A DNA stretch of 64,000 nucleotides, from positions 1 through 64,000 of the forward strand of contig NZ_JAEKIA010000006.1 in assembly GCF_016405145.1 (NCBI RefSeq). The letters run 5' to 3'. Of this stretch, positions 27,671 to 36,064 are shown one piece after another. The notes beneath the pieces were generated by a model that was given only the letters and a program-made list of their open reading frames with translations, was not told where the DNA came from and searched no databases. Every line of letters starts with the position of its first letter. The first letter of the stretch is position 1. Made by a program: the position numbers and the translations under genes. Origin of the DNA: Schaalia cardiffensis (lineage in GTDB: Bacteria > Actinomycetota > Actinomycetes > Actinomycetales > Actinomycetaceae).

Positions 27671-28708
27671 ATGAAGTCTCGAATCGCAGCCGTAAGTGCA
27701 ATCGTTCTCACTTCGGTACTAGGCCTCGCCTCTTGCTCTGGCGGGGACTCGACGAACTGTTCGTCGTCCCCCTCCACAGGGTCATCCTCGAACTACACGA
27801 TTGCCATCGTGCCCAAGGACGCGACGAACCCCTGGTTCGTGCGCATGGAGACAGGCGTCAACAAATACGCCGAAGAAACCGGGCTCAATGTGTTCCAAAA
27901 GGGTCCGGCCGAAACCGATGCCACCATGCAGGCGCAGGTCATCCAAGACCTCATCGCCCAGGGCGTTGACGCGATCGGCGTCGTCCCCGTCGACCCTGGA
28001 GCAATCGAACCCGTCCTTAAAGAGGCCATGGACGCCGGCATCGTCGTCGTCACCCACGAGGGAGCCTCCCAAGAAAACACGATGTACGACATCGAAGCTT
28101 TCAACAACGCCAAGTACGGTGCGTTCATCATGGACAACCTCGCAGCCGCAATGGGTGAAAAGGGGACCTACACGACAATGGTCGGCCACGTCACCAACGC
28201 CTCTCACAATGAGTGGGCGGACGGCGCCATCGCCCGTCAAAAAGAGGCCTACCCGAACATGACCCTCCTTGCAGCCGAACCGCGCGTCGAATCCCAGGAC
28301 AACGGCGAAACCGCCTACCAGGTGGCCAAGGAAGTCCTCAAGAAGTACCCGGAGGTCACAGGCATTCTCGGCACCTCCTCCTTCGACGCCCCCGGCGTTG
28401 CCCGTGCGATCGGCGAGCTCGGCCTGCAAGGCAAGGTCTTCACCGCCGGAACTGGCATGCCCGACGCGAACAAGGAAATCCTGGACAAGGGACTCGTCTC
28501 CGCCCTCACCCTGTGGGATCCGGCGGACGCGGGTTACGCGATGGCTTCACTGGCCACGAAGATCCTCGATGGGGAGAAGATCGAGGACGGAATCGACCTC
28601 GGCCCCAAGGGATACGTCATGCACTTCGCCGAGGGCTCCACGAAGGTCCTCGAAGGTGACGGCTGGATCCAGATCACCAAGGACAACGTCGACAGCTTCG
28701 GCTTCTGA
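27671..28708 (+). CDS. Sugar-binding lipoprotein of ABC transporter (AI-2/rhamnose type)
   Basis: The 345-residue precursor has a lipoprotein signal with lipobox LASC (Cys22), so the protein is anchored outside the membrane. The mature part is a periplasmic-binding-protein type I fold: IAIVPKDATNPWFVRME, GVDAIGVVPVDPGAIEPVL and GILGTSSFDAPGVARAIGELG. This subgroup is often labelled autoinducer-2 or rhamnose-binding, and it also serves other sugars and polyols. AAGGAG before the ATG fixes the start. It is followed by a stable hairpin and the transporter genes. Confidence 0.9.
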   Translation: MKSRIAAVSAIVLTSVLGLASCSGGDSTNCSSSPSTGSSSNYTIAIVPKDATNPWFVRMETGVNKYAEETGLNVFQKGPAETDATMQAQVIQDLIAQGVDAIGVVPVDPGAIEPVLKEAMDAGIVVVTHEGASQENTMYDIEAFNNAKYGAFIMDNLAAAMGEKGTYTTMVGHVTNASHNEWADGAIARQKEAYPNMTLLAAEPRVESQDNGETAYQVAKEVLKKYPEVTGILGTSSFDAPGVARAIGELGLQGKVFTAGTGMPDANKEILDKGLVSALTLWDPADAGYAMASLATKILDGEKIEDGIDLGPKGYVMHFAEGSTKVLEGDGWIQITKDNVDSFGF

Positions 28709-28717
28709 CGATCGCTC

Positions 28718-28744
28718 GGGGGCGTCGGATCTGCCGACGCCCCC
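28718..28744 (+). other. Stable intercistronic stem-loop
   Basis: GGGGGCGTCGG, a 5-base loop and CCGACGCCCCC form an 11-bp perfect stem 10 bp after the binding-protein stop. There is no T-run, so it is unlikely to be a full terminator. Such hairpins shield the 3' end of binding-protein messages and raise their level over the permease messages, which fits its place here. Confidence 0.7.
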
Positions 28745-28811
28745 GCGTTCCGCGTGAAAGGCAGCGGTCTCGAGAACCCCTCAAGGCGCTGCACCTCGGA
28801 AGGAAACGGGA

Positions 28812-30323
28812 ATGGAATCCCCACTCATCTCAGTGAAGAACGTCTCTAAGACCTTCGCAGGCGTCAAGGCGCTCAACAACATCGACCTCGAGATCGCACC
28901 GGGCGAAATCCACTGCCTCGCCGGCGAGAACGGCTCAGGAAAGTCGACCCTCATCAAAGTGATCTCCGGAGTCCACGAACCAGACTCGGGCACCATTGAA
29001 ATCAACGGGCGAACATGGACGAAGATGACGCCCCTCGAAGCGATCGGCGCCGGAGTCCAAGTGATCTACCAGGACTTCTCCGTCTTCCCGAACCTCACAG
29101 TCATGGAGAATCTCGCTCTGACGACCGAGGTCGCAGCGGGGCGAAAACTCGTCAACTGGAAGCGCTTCAGGAAGATCGCCGAGGAGGCGGTGGCGAAGAT
29201 CGGCTTCACCGTAGACCTTGACGCGAAGGTCGGTGAACTCTCCGTCGCAGACAAGCAACTCGTCGCGATCTGCCGGGCCCTCATGTCAGATGCGAAGCTC
29301 ATCGTCATGGATGAGCCGACCACCGCACTGACAAAACACGAGGTCGACGCCCTCTTCTCCATCATCTCCGACCTCAAGGCCCGCGGTATCGCCATTCTCT
29401 TCGTCTCCCACAAACTCGAAGAGGTCTTCGAAATCTCCGAACGCTTCACCATCCTCCGTTCAGGAGAAAAGGTCATCACCTGTGAACGCGATGAGCTCGA
29501 CCGCCACAAATTCGCAAAGTACATGACAGGCAAGGAGTTCACCGAAACCCGTTTCGAAGCAGATGCCCTCACTGAAGAAGTAGTCCTCGAGGTGAAGAAC
29601 CTCTGTGCAGCAGGGGCTTTCGAAGACGTCTCCTTCTCCCTCAAAGGTGGAGAAATCCTCGGCATCACAGGCCTACTCGGATCCGGACGCACGGAACTCG
29701 CACTCGCCCTCTTCGGCTCCCTGCCCACGACCTCGGGAACGATCAGCGTGAAGGGAAGAAACGTCACCCTCTCCTCTGTACAAGACGCCATCAAAGCCGG
29801 CATCGCCCTCGTCCCTGAAGATCGCCTCACTGAAGGGCTCTTTCTCACCCGATCAATCGGGGAGAACATCGTCATTTCAGAACTCGATTCCTTCGCGGGC
29901 GCACTCGGCGTTCTCGATAAGAAGAAGATCGAGAAGGAGGAGATCAGATGGGTCCAAGAACTCGAAGTCGCCACCCCGAATCATGAGAACGCCGTCAACA
30001 CCCTCTCGGGCGGCAATCAGCAGAAAGTCGTCCTCGCCAAGTGGCTCGCGACGAAGCCCGACGTCTTGATCCTCAATGGACCAACCGTCGGCGTCGACAT
30101 CGGATCGAAGTACACAATCCACTCGATCCTTCAGCGCCTCGCTGCTCAGGGCATGGCGATCGTCATCATCTCCGACGATATTGCCGAAGTCCTCACAAAC
30201 TGCTCATCCGTCCTCATCATGCGCGGTGGTCGCATATGTGAATCCATTGATCCGGCTACGACGAGTGAGGCCGAACTCGGCGAGCTCGTCTCCCGCGACA
30301 CGGCCCAGGAAGGAGTGAAGTGA
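28812..30323 (+). CDS. Sugar ABC transporter ATPase, two nucleotide-binding domains
   Basis: The 503-residue protein has two fused ABC domains like RbsA/LsrA. The first has Walker A AGENGSGKSTLIKVI and DEPTTALT; the second has the degenerate P-loop TGLLGSGRTELALALFG and the signature LSGGNQQKVVLAKWL. It powers import through the two permeases that follow. The stop and the next start are only 1 bp apart. The asymmetric second domain is normal for this carbohydrate-uptake type. Confidence 0.94.
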   Translation: MESPLISVKNVSKTFAGVKALNNIDLEIAPGEIHCLAGENGSGKSTLIKVISGVHEPDSGTIEINGRTWTKMTPLEAIGAGVQVIYQDFSVFPNLTVMENLALTTEVAAGRKLVNWKRFRKIAEEAVAKIGFTVDLDAKVGELSVADKQLVAICRALMSDAKLIVMDEPTTALTKHEVDALFSIISDLKARGIAILFVSHKLEEVFEISERFTILRSGEKVITCERDELDRHKFAKYMTGKEFTETRFEADALTEEVVLEVKNLCAAGAFEDVSFSLKGGEILGITGLLGSGRTELALALFGSLPTTSGTISVKGRNVTLSSVQDAIKAGIALVPEDRLTEGLFLTRSIGENIVISELDSFAGALGVLDKKKIEKEEIRWVQELEVATPNHENAVNTLSGGNQQKVVLAKWLATKPDVLILNGPTVGVDIGSKYTIHSILQRLAAQGMAIVIISDDIAEVLTNCSSVLIMRGGRICESIDPATTSEAELGELVSRDTAQEGVK

Positions 30324-30324
30324 C

Positions 30325-31335
30325 ATGACTTCGCTGAAGGCAAAAGTCCTGCGAGCGAATGAGTTCTGGGTCTTCCTCGTGATAGTCCTCCTCGCCCTCG
30401 TCATCCAGATGCGAAGCGGCCAGTTCTTCTCGGCGAATAACCTCGTCGACCTCGCGAACGCGATGGTCGTCCCTGGGCTCTTCGCCATCGCCGCGCATCT
30501 TGTCCTCGTATCGGGCGGAATCGACGTGTCCTTCCCGGCCCTCGCCTCACTCGCGGTCTATGCGACGACTCGCATCCTCGTCGATCAAGGATTCAACGGA
30601 CCGGTGATCGTCCCCTTCCTTCTCGCCATGCTTTTCGGCGCACTCCTCGGAGCGTTCAACGGGTTGTTCACCTCGTGGCTCACAGTTCCGACACTCATCA
30701 TCACGCTCGGTACAGCGAATGTCTTCTCCGGCGTCATGCAGGGCGCGCTCAAATCGGTCCAGATCCCCAACATCCCCCAGTCGATGAAAGCTTTCGGCGA
30801 GTCCACCCTTTTCACGGTGACGAATACCCAATCAGGTCTCAAATCCGTGATGCCGACGAGTATCCTCATCTTCCTCGCCGTTCTCGCCATCGTCTTCTTC
30901 ATCACCCGATACACAATGTTCGGGCGCGGTATCTTCGCGATCGGCGGCGACGAATCAGCCGCAGAGCGCGCCGGATTCAAAGTCCGGCGCACGAAGTTCT
31001 GGCTCTATGTCATCGTCGGAGTCATCGCCGCGCTCGCGGGCATGGTGCGCACCACTTCCATGGGCCAGATGCACCCGACGAATCTTCTCGGCATGGAGAT
31101 GATGGTGATTGCGGCCGTCGTCCTAGGAGGCACGGCGATAACCGGCGGCACCGGTTCACTCACGGGTGTCATCCTCGGCACTCTCCTCATCGTCATCGTT
31201 CAAAACTCAATGATCCTCACCGGCATCCCAACCTTCTGGCAGGGCTTCGCCCTCGGCCTCCTCATCATCATCGGTACCGGCGTTTCTGCCGTGCAGGTGG
31301 CGAGGTCGAAGCGCACCCAAGCAGCGGGAATGTGA
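30325..31335 (+). CDS. Sugar ABC transporter permease 1
   Basis: This 336-residue protein has eight or more hydrophobic segments and the BPD_transp_2 pattern (GGIDVSFPALASLAVYAT, GLFTSWLTVPTLIITLGT, FAIGGDESAAERAGF). It pairs with the second permease to form the channel, as in the LsrC/LsrD or RhaP/RhaQ systems that use two different permeases. AGGAGTGAAG precedes the ATG, overlapping the end of the ATPase gene. Confidence 0.92.
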   Translation: MTSLKAKVLRANEFWVFLVIVLLALVIQMRSGQFFSANNLVDLANAMVVPGLFAIAAHLVLVSGGIDVSFPALASLAVYATTRILVDQGFNGPVIVPFLLAMLFGALLGAFNGLFTSWLTVPTLIITLGTANVFSGVMQGALKSVQIPNIPQSMKAFGESTLFTVTNTQSGLKSVMPTSILIFLAVLAIVFFITRYTMFGRGIFAIGGDESAAERAGFKVRRTKFWLYVIVGVIAALAGMVRTTSMGQMHPTNLLGMEMMVIAAVVLGGTAITGGTGSLTGVILGTLLIVIVQNSMILTGIPTFWQGFALGLLIIIGTGVSAVQVARSKRTQAAGM

Positions 31336-31349
31336 CAGGAGAACCACTG

Positions 31350-32399
31350 ATGAGTATTTCATCCCTTTCCCAACGCAAACGAGTCGGAATGCCGTCCTTC
31401 CTCACGAAGGACACGTACATGACGAGGCTCATTCTCATCCTCGTCCTCCTCCTCATCTTCTTCGCGGTCGTCAAGCCCGGTCCCTTCTTCGCCTTGAGGA
31501 CCTGGCAGTCTATGGCGATCCAGTTCCCCGAATTCGGACTCATGGCACTCGGCGTCATGCTCACAATGTTCACCGGCGGTATTGACCTTTCGGCGGTTTC
31601 GATCGCGAACGTCACCTCGATCTGCACAGCTCTCATCCTGCGAGCAACCCTGACCGGGGATGCGAGCCCCTCCTCGATGGGTCTTGCCATCGCGATCGCT
31701 CTTGGGGTCGCACTCACAACTGGATCAGTGTTCGGCGCCTTCAATGGTTTCCTCGTCTCGGTGCTGAGGATTCCACCGATCCTCGCGACCCTTGGAACCA
31801 TGGAACTCTTCGGCGGCATCGCGATCATCCTCACAGGAGGAAAACCTGTCTCCGGTGTTCCTGATGCCTATGGAGCTGTCTTCGCCGCTCGCATTGGAAT
31901 CGTGCCGATGCCGCTGATCGTCTTCACCGTCTGCGCGCTCCTCATCGGTCTCATCCTCACGCTCACCGGATTCGGCACGAAGATCCTCCTCATCGGTGCG
32001 AATGAGAAGGCGGCGCACTTCTCGGGACTGAAGATCAGAGGTCTTCTCATGAGGACCTATATCCTCTCGGGCATTCTCTCTGCGATGGCCGGCCTCGTCA
32101 TGCTGGCGAATTACAACTCTGCGAAAGCCGATTACGGAGCGAGCTACACCCTTCTCACTGTCCTCATCGTCGTCCTCGGTGGAGTGAACCCGAATGGAGG
32201 AAGAGGACGCATCGCGGGCGTGGTCCTCGCGATCGTCATCCTCCAGGTGCTGTCCTCAGGGCTCAATATGTTCCCCAATATCTCCAACTTCTATCGCGCG
32301 CTGATCTGGGGCGGAGTACTCCTCGTCGTCATCTGTGCGAACGAACTCAATGGCAAGAACCCCTTCAAGGGCCTCCTCGTGGAAAGGAAGAAAGCATGA
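31350..32399 (+). CDS. Sugar ABC transporter permease 2
   Basis: The 349-residue multi-pass protein carries FTGGIDLSAVSIANVTS, LVSVLRIPPILATLGTMELF and LIGANEKAAHFSGLKI, the same family as its neighbour but clearly diverged. ATG 31350 has ACAGGAGAA before it. A much longer open frame reaching back to 30675 lies inside permease 1 in another phase and is spurious. The stop overlaps the next start by 4 bp. Confidence 0.92.
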   Translation: MSISSLSQRKRVGMPSFLTKDTYMTRLILILVLLLIFFAVVKPGPFFALRTWQSMAIQFPEFGLMALGVMLTMFTGGIDLSAVSIANVTSICTALILRATLTGDASPSSMGLAIAIALGVALTTGSVFGAFNGFLVSVLRIPPILATLGTMELFGGIAIILTGGKPVSGVPDAYGAVFAARIGIVPMPLIVFTVCALLIGLILTLTGFGTKILLIGANEKAAHFSGLKIRGLLMRTYILSGILSAMAGLVMLANYNSAKADYGASYTLLTVLIVVLGGVNPNGGRGRIAGVVLAIVILQVLSSGLNMFPNISNFYRALIWGGVLLVVICANELNGKNPFKGLLVERKKA

Positions 32400-32959
32400 A
32401 GACTGTGAGAAGCAAACAGATCGTCGTGGGGGCTGACTTCGCGGGATTCCCACTCAAAGAGGCGGTCAAGGGTCACCTGCAGGAGCGAGGCTGGACCGTC
32501 ACCGACCTCACCCCGGACATCTCTAGCGCCCCCATGTACCACCGCGTCGGTTTCGCCCTCGGTGCGAAGATCGCCGAAGGCGAATTCGAACGGGCCCTCG
32601 CCTTTTGCGGGACCGGAATGGGAATCCACATCGCCGCTTCGAAGGTCCCGCACGTGCACGCCGCCGTTTGCGAGACTGTTCCTTCCGCAAAGCGAGCAGC
32701 TGCGGCGAATAACGCGAACCTCCTTGCGATGGGCGCGTTCTACGTCGCTGAACGCACGGCGATGGCAATGGCTGATGCCTTCCTCGAATCTGAGCTCGGT
32801 ACGGGGTACGAGGACTGGGAAGGCTTCTACGAATACCACCGCATCGGATATGACGAGTGCGAGAGCTTCGATTACGCCGCCTATAAGGCGAACGGCTTCG
32901 AAGTCGTCAATCCTCAGACAGCTCTCCTCGCCCCCGAGCCAAAGGGGTTGGCCTACTGA
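32396..32959 (+). CDS. RpiB/LacAB-family sugar-phosphate isomerase
   Basis: The 187-residue protein starts VVGADFAGFPLKEAVKGHL and has the RpiB active-site loop FCGTGMGIHIAASK with its cysteine. Where RpiB and LacAB carry His-Asn-Asp/Asn (the His opens the sugar ring), this protein has ANNANLLAMG, so that His is absent. The family converts aldose and ketose phosphates. Loss of the ring-opening residue hints at a substrate that need not cyclise, such as a tetrose phosphate. The start overlaps permease 2 (ATGA). Its last codons form unit one of a tandem repeat. Confidence 0.85.
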   Translation: MKTVRSKQIVVGADFAGFPLKEAVKGHLQERGWTVTDLTPDISSAPMYHRVGFALGAKIAEGEFERALAFCGTGMGIHIAASKVPHVHAAVCETVPSAKRAAAANNANLLAMGAFYVAERTAMAMADAFLESELGTGYEDWEGFYEYHRIGYDECESFDYAAYKANGFEVVNPQTALLAPEPKGLAY

Positions 32960-33050
32960 GGTGCGAGGCCTACTGAAGCGCGAGGCCTACTGAGGCGTGA
33001 GGCCTACTGAGGCGTGAGGCCGACTGAAGCGCGAGGCCTACTGAGGCGCA
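32950..33050. repeat. 17-bp tandem repeat, six copies, seeded by the isomerase stop codon region
   Basis: GGCCTACTGAGGTGCGA and close variants run head to tail at 32950, 32967, 32984, 33001, 33018 and 33035. The first unit contains the Ala-Tyr-stop codons of the isomerase gene, so every unit repeats TACTGA. The array therefore arose by amplifying the end of the gene. Confidence 0.9.
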
Positions 33051-33061
33051 CATACGTGGAA

Positions 33062-33100
33062 TCCGCCGCTCCTTCAACCAAAATCGAAAGGAGCGGCGGA
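33062..33100. terminator. Bidirectional hairpin between the sugar operon and its regulator gene
   Basis: TCCGCCGCTCCTT pairs with AAGGAGCGGCGGA across a 13-base loop containing an A-run. The 13-bp perfect stem lies between convergent genes and should stop transcription from both sides, although no long T-run follows. Confidence 0.7.
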
Positions 33101-33180
33101 CTCGTGTTCGCCTTGAGAAGACTCCCCATAAAATCAGTGATCCTGCCTTTGGGTGGGCACAAGACCAATGGACGCCCCTC

Positions 33181-33292
33181 GGGTCGTGCAGGTCTTGGGT
33201 CGTGCAGGTCTTGGGTCGTGCAGGTCTTGGGTCGTGCAGGTCTTGGGTTGTGCAGGCCTCGGGTCGTGCAGGTCTCGGGTTGTGTAAGTCTG
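33181..33292. repeat. 16-bp tandem repeat, seven copies
   Basis: GGGTCGTGCAGGTCTT is repeated without spacers from 33181. The first four copies are identical and the last three are degenerate (for example GGGTTGTGCAGGCCTC). No CRISPR-like spacers exist. It is a minisatellite likely to vary in copy number between strains. Confidence 0.92.
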
Positions 33293-33411
33293 CGGATCCG
33301 CCCCTCAAAAGGTCAGTTGATTCGGCTGAGTGAATTGGCTCGAGTCGACTGAGCGAAGGGTCAGGCGAATGAGGCCAAGAGCATGATTCTTCCCCGAAAA
33401 GCAGGAGCTCC

Positions 33412-34464
33412 TCAGCCCTCGAAACCGGTTGATTCGCGAACAATGAGCTCGCCTCGCACGATGATTCGCTTCTCGATTGGCTCATCTTCGGATAAGAGAA
33501 GATCGACTCCGCGCCGGGCGATCTCAGCGAGAGGTTGGCGAAGTGTCGTCAAAGACGGTCGCATTAATTGGGCGAACTGAATATCGTCAAAGCCTGTGAC
33601 CATGACCTCCTCCGGGATTCGCCAACCGCGGTGGCGAAGCTCTGTCGCCGCGCCAATCGCAATGAGGTCGTTGAGACACACGAAGGCATCCCACTTGTCC
33701 CCGCGGGCCAGCAGAACGCTCACCGCATTGCGTGCGGACTCAACCGAGAAGTTGCATTCAACGACGTCAGTGTCCTTCAGCTGCATCCCGAACTCCTCGG
33801 CCGCAATTCTCGCTTCACTCACGCGCGTCATGGAGGAGACATCAGTTCCCGTGTTTGAGAGGAGGGCGATGCGCTGAGCTCCTTTATCGCGCAAGTGTTC
33901 GAGGATCGCGCGAATACCGTGACGATCATCGACTCCGACCATCGGAAGTTCAGGGAGTTGAACCGCGCGATCGAGCTGCACGGTGTTGACGAGTGATGAA
34001 GTGCGCTCGAGGGCGGGGGTGGAGAATGCCTCATGGCAGGGCACGGAGATCAGTCCGTCAACGGAGCCTCCCTCGAAGGAGCGGAGCTGAAAATCCTCTT
34101 TGATCACCGACATTTGGGAATCTGAGAGCAGCAAAGACAGGCCGCGCTCGGCCAGACAATGCTCCACTTGGACAACGAGCTCCATGAAGAAGGGATTCGA
34201 GATCGAGGGGACCACCATGCCGATCTGCTTGGTCCTCGCGAGTCGTAAGGATCGGGCGACCGGGTTGACTCGATATCCGAGCTCGCGTGCGACCTGGCGC
34301 ACATGATCGCGGGTCTGGGCGCCGATGAGTTCGGAGCCGCGTCCGAGCGCCCGCGAGGCTGTTGAGACGGAGACGCCCGCTGCGCGTGCGACGTCAACTA
34401 ACCGGGGTCTTTGCCTGTCATCGGTCGCCATGGCCTCAGCGTAGTGCTTGTCGATCATTGGCAT
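33412..34464 (-). CDS. LacI-family transcriptional regulator
   Basis: The N-terminal helix-turn-helix reads LVDVARAAGVSVSTASRALG, followed by the hinge VNPVARSLRLARTKQIGMVVP. The rest is the periplasmic-binding-protein-like sensor (VDGLISVPC, GVDDRHGIRAILEHL, VTGFDDIQFAQLMRPSLTT). It faces the sugar operon and probably represses it at the palindrome before the kinase. GACATTCCACAATGCC near its own start contains a CATT/AATG inverted repeat. ATG 34464 is the longest start; Met12 at 34431 would leave a tighter N-terminus. Neither has a strong ribosome site. Confidence 0.92.
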   Translation of the reverse strand: MPMIDKHYAEAMATDDRQRPRLVDVARAAGVSVSTASRALGRGSELIGAQTRDHVRQVARELGYRVNPVARSLRLARTKQIGMVVPSISNPFFMELVVQVEHCLAERGLSLLLSDSQMSVIKEDFQLRSFEGGSVDGLISVPCHEAFSTPALERTSSLVNTVQLDRAVQLPELPMVGVDDRHGIRAILEHLRDKGAQRIALLSNTGTDVSSMTRVSEARIAAEEFGMQLKDTDVVECNFSVESARNAVSVLLARGDKWDAFVCLNDLIAIGAATELRHRGWRIPEEVMVTGFDDIQFAQLMRPSLTTLRQPLAEIARRGVDLLLSEDEPIEKRIIVRGELIVRESTGFEG

Positions 34465-34528
34465 TGTGGAATGTCATCCCTAGTGCCTCGTGTATCAACT
34501 CTGAGATCAGAGAGAAGCACTGTCCGCT

Positions 34529-34598
34529 GAGCTTCCCACATAACATGCCAATGAACTGACCAATGTGGGAAGTAGTTGGCATATTCAGTGGGAAGCTC
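34529..34598. repeat. 70-bp palindromic repeat, copy B
   Basis: GAGCTTCCCACATAACATGC opens the left arm and TTGGCATATTCAGTGGGAAGCTC-like sequence closes the right arm; the core has CCAATGTGGGAAGTAGTTGG. It sits 23 bp beyond the 3' end of the AlbA_2 gene, whose 5' end carries copy C in the opposite orientation. Copies A and B also share GCAC-G-CCGCT just outside the left arm. Confidence 0.88.
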
Positions 34599-34621
34599 GC
34601 CCACGCCTCACCGGATTTCGA

Positions 34622-36064
34622 TCAACGCTCCGGAAGAACACGTCGGTAGCGCTGTCGAGGGCTCTTTGGAGGCTCAGTTGCCTCGACTACGCCGTCCTCA
34701 ATCAGTGAATTCAGGGAGTTCTGTACAGAGGTTCTGCTCAGTCCCGTGGCTCGGACGAGGTCTTTGGTTGAAGCGCTTTCGCGATCTGCCAGGATCGCTC
34801 GTACGACTTCCAGCGCGGTGGTGTACTGCTCAGCTTGAGCGACGCGGCGCCGACGGAACACGACTGTGAACTGGGTGAGATCGTTCTTGAATTCGGCCGG
34901 AGGCATCAAAGCCTCGCGAAGCGCCGCTTGAATCACCTGAATCCCCGTGCCGCGGTTCTCCGCGATGATGCCGCCATCCGCGAGAGCCACGCTCTCCAAG
35001 AAAGTTGCCAAGCGCTGGTTGCGAGTCGCAGAAGTGCCGGCGGCCTCAAGCGTCGCAAGAGTAGTGTTCCCGTAGAGCCCCCCTGGATTCGTGATCTCAA
35101 GACGATCGACGAAGAGGTTGACTTGCACCTGAGTGCCGCGCGCTGCTGGGGAGTAATCGCGGTGCATGAGTGCGTTGACAATGGCTTCTCTCACTGCGAC
35201 GAGCGGGTAGTCGGGAAGTTCTGTCCTGAACCTCTCGCCGATAAGCGCTCCAGTCCGCATGTTCCTCGCAACGAGGTCGAGTGTACGTTCGACGAGTTCA
35301 GGAATCGGGCCAGTCACTGTTGCACTGTCAAGAAGGCGAGTACCGGTTGTGATCTCCCCTTTTGATGTTCCCGGGAACATCGCCCAAGCGACGGTGAGCC
35401 GCGGGAAGAACTCCTGAGGGTACTCACCCATGGCGAGGAGAGCTGCGAGGGTCGGATGCTCTTGCCGGGTGATGCGCAGGCGCGCAAGCGCCAGATCCTC
35501 ACCATGTGCGAAGGTCTTCGGACGTTTTACCCGTTCGCTTTGAAGGAAGGGAGCGAGGATGCTGGAATCGAGATCATCTACGGAAGCATCGTCGACGGGC
35601 TCCTCATCCCATTTCGGCTGTGTTTTCTGCTCGATGAGGCGGTCGACTTCATATTGCGTCATCCGCATATCACCGTCACCGGTGCGTTTGTAAGAACCTC
35701 CGTAGCACCCCTGGTCGGTGACATAGCAGGGTTTATCAAGCGACTGCATTTCCGGGATTTCTGCGACGAGGACGAGAGCGTCGTCGACCTTGAGAATCTC
35801 GATTTCGGGCCGAACGACGGGAGTCATCTGCTCGCACCGGGACATGAGCTGGTTCTGTGCGCTCTGGGGGTCGAAACCCTCGACGGGTGTGAACCCCTGG
35901 GTTTCCGACACACCGATGATGAGGGTTCCACCGTCAGAGTGAGAGAAGGCGCTCAAGGTTTCACGCACGGCTTTGCCGATCCCTGGCTTCACTTGTTCTG
36001 AACTGGTGTCGAAACCGAGAAGACGGAAACGATCGATGCGCTCGCGAAGCTCTTCATCCAACAT
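34622..36064 (-). CDS. AlbA_2-domain ATP-binding transcriptional regulator-like protein
   Basis: The 480-residue protein starts with an AlbA_2 (Schlafen-like) domain: GKAVRETLSAFSHSDGGTLIIGV. The middle holds an ATPase-like region with ALMHRDYSPAARGTQVQV and NRGTGIQVIQAALRE. The C-terminus is a winged helix (STKDLVRATGLSRTSVQNSLNSLIEDGVV). Such proteins are annotated as ATP-binding or putative DNA-binding regulators; the target is unknown. The first ~35 codons of the longer frame lie in palindromic repeat copy C, so I start at ATG 36064; ATG 36082 is also possible. Confidence 0.82.
   Translation of the reverse strand: MLDEELRERIDRFRLLGFDTSSEQVKPGIGKAVRETLSAFSHSDGGTLIIGVSETQGFTPVEGFDPQSAQNQLMSRCEQMTPVVRPEIEILKVDDALVLVAEIPEMQSLDKPCYVTDQGCYGGSYKRTGDGDMRMTQYEVDRLIEQKTQPKWDEEPVDDASVDDLDSSILAPFLQSERVKRPKTFAHGEDLALARLRITRQEHPTLAALLAMGEYPQEFFPRLTVAWAMFPGTSKGEITTGTRLLDSATVTGPIPELVERTLDLVARNMRTGALIGERFRTELPDYPLVAVREAIVNALMHRDYSPAARGTQVQVNLFVDRLEITNPGGLYGNTTLATLEAAGTSATRNQRLATFLESVALADGGIIAENRGTGIQVIQAALREALMPPAEFKNDLTQFTVVFRRRRVAQAEQYTTALEVVRAILADRESASTKDLVRATGLSRTSVQNSLNSLIEDGVVEATEPPKSPRQRYRRVLPER

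Noticed and set aside
30675-31349. 225-codon upstream extension of permease 2
   Set aside because: It overlaps permease 1 in a different phase and has a His/Arg-rich nonsense translation. ATG 31350 with AGGAGAA is the real start.
33181-33292. CRISPR-like array
   Set aside because: The 16-bp units abut each other with no spacers and no cas genes are present, so it is a simple tandem repeat.
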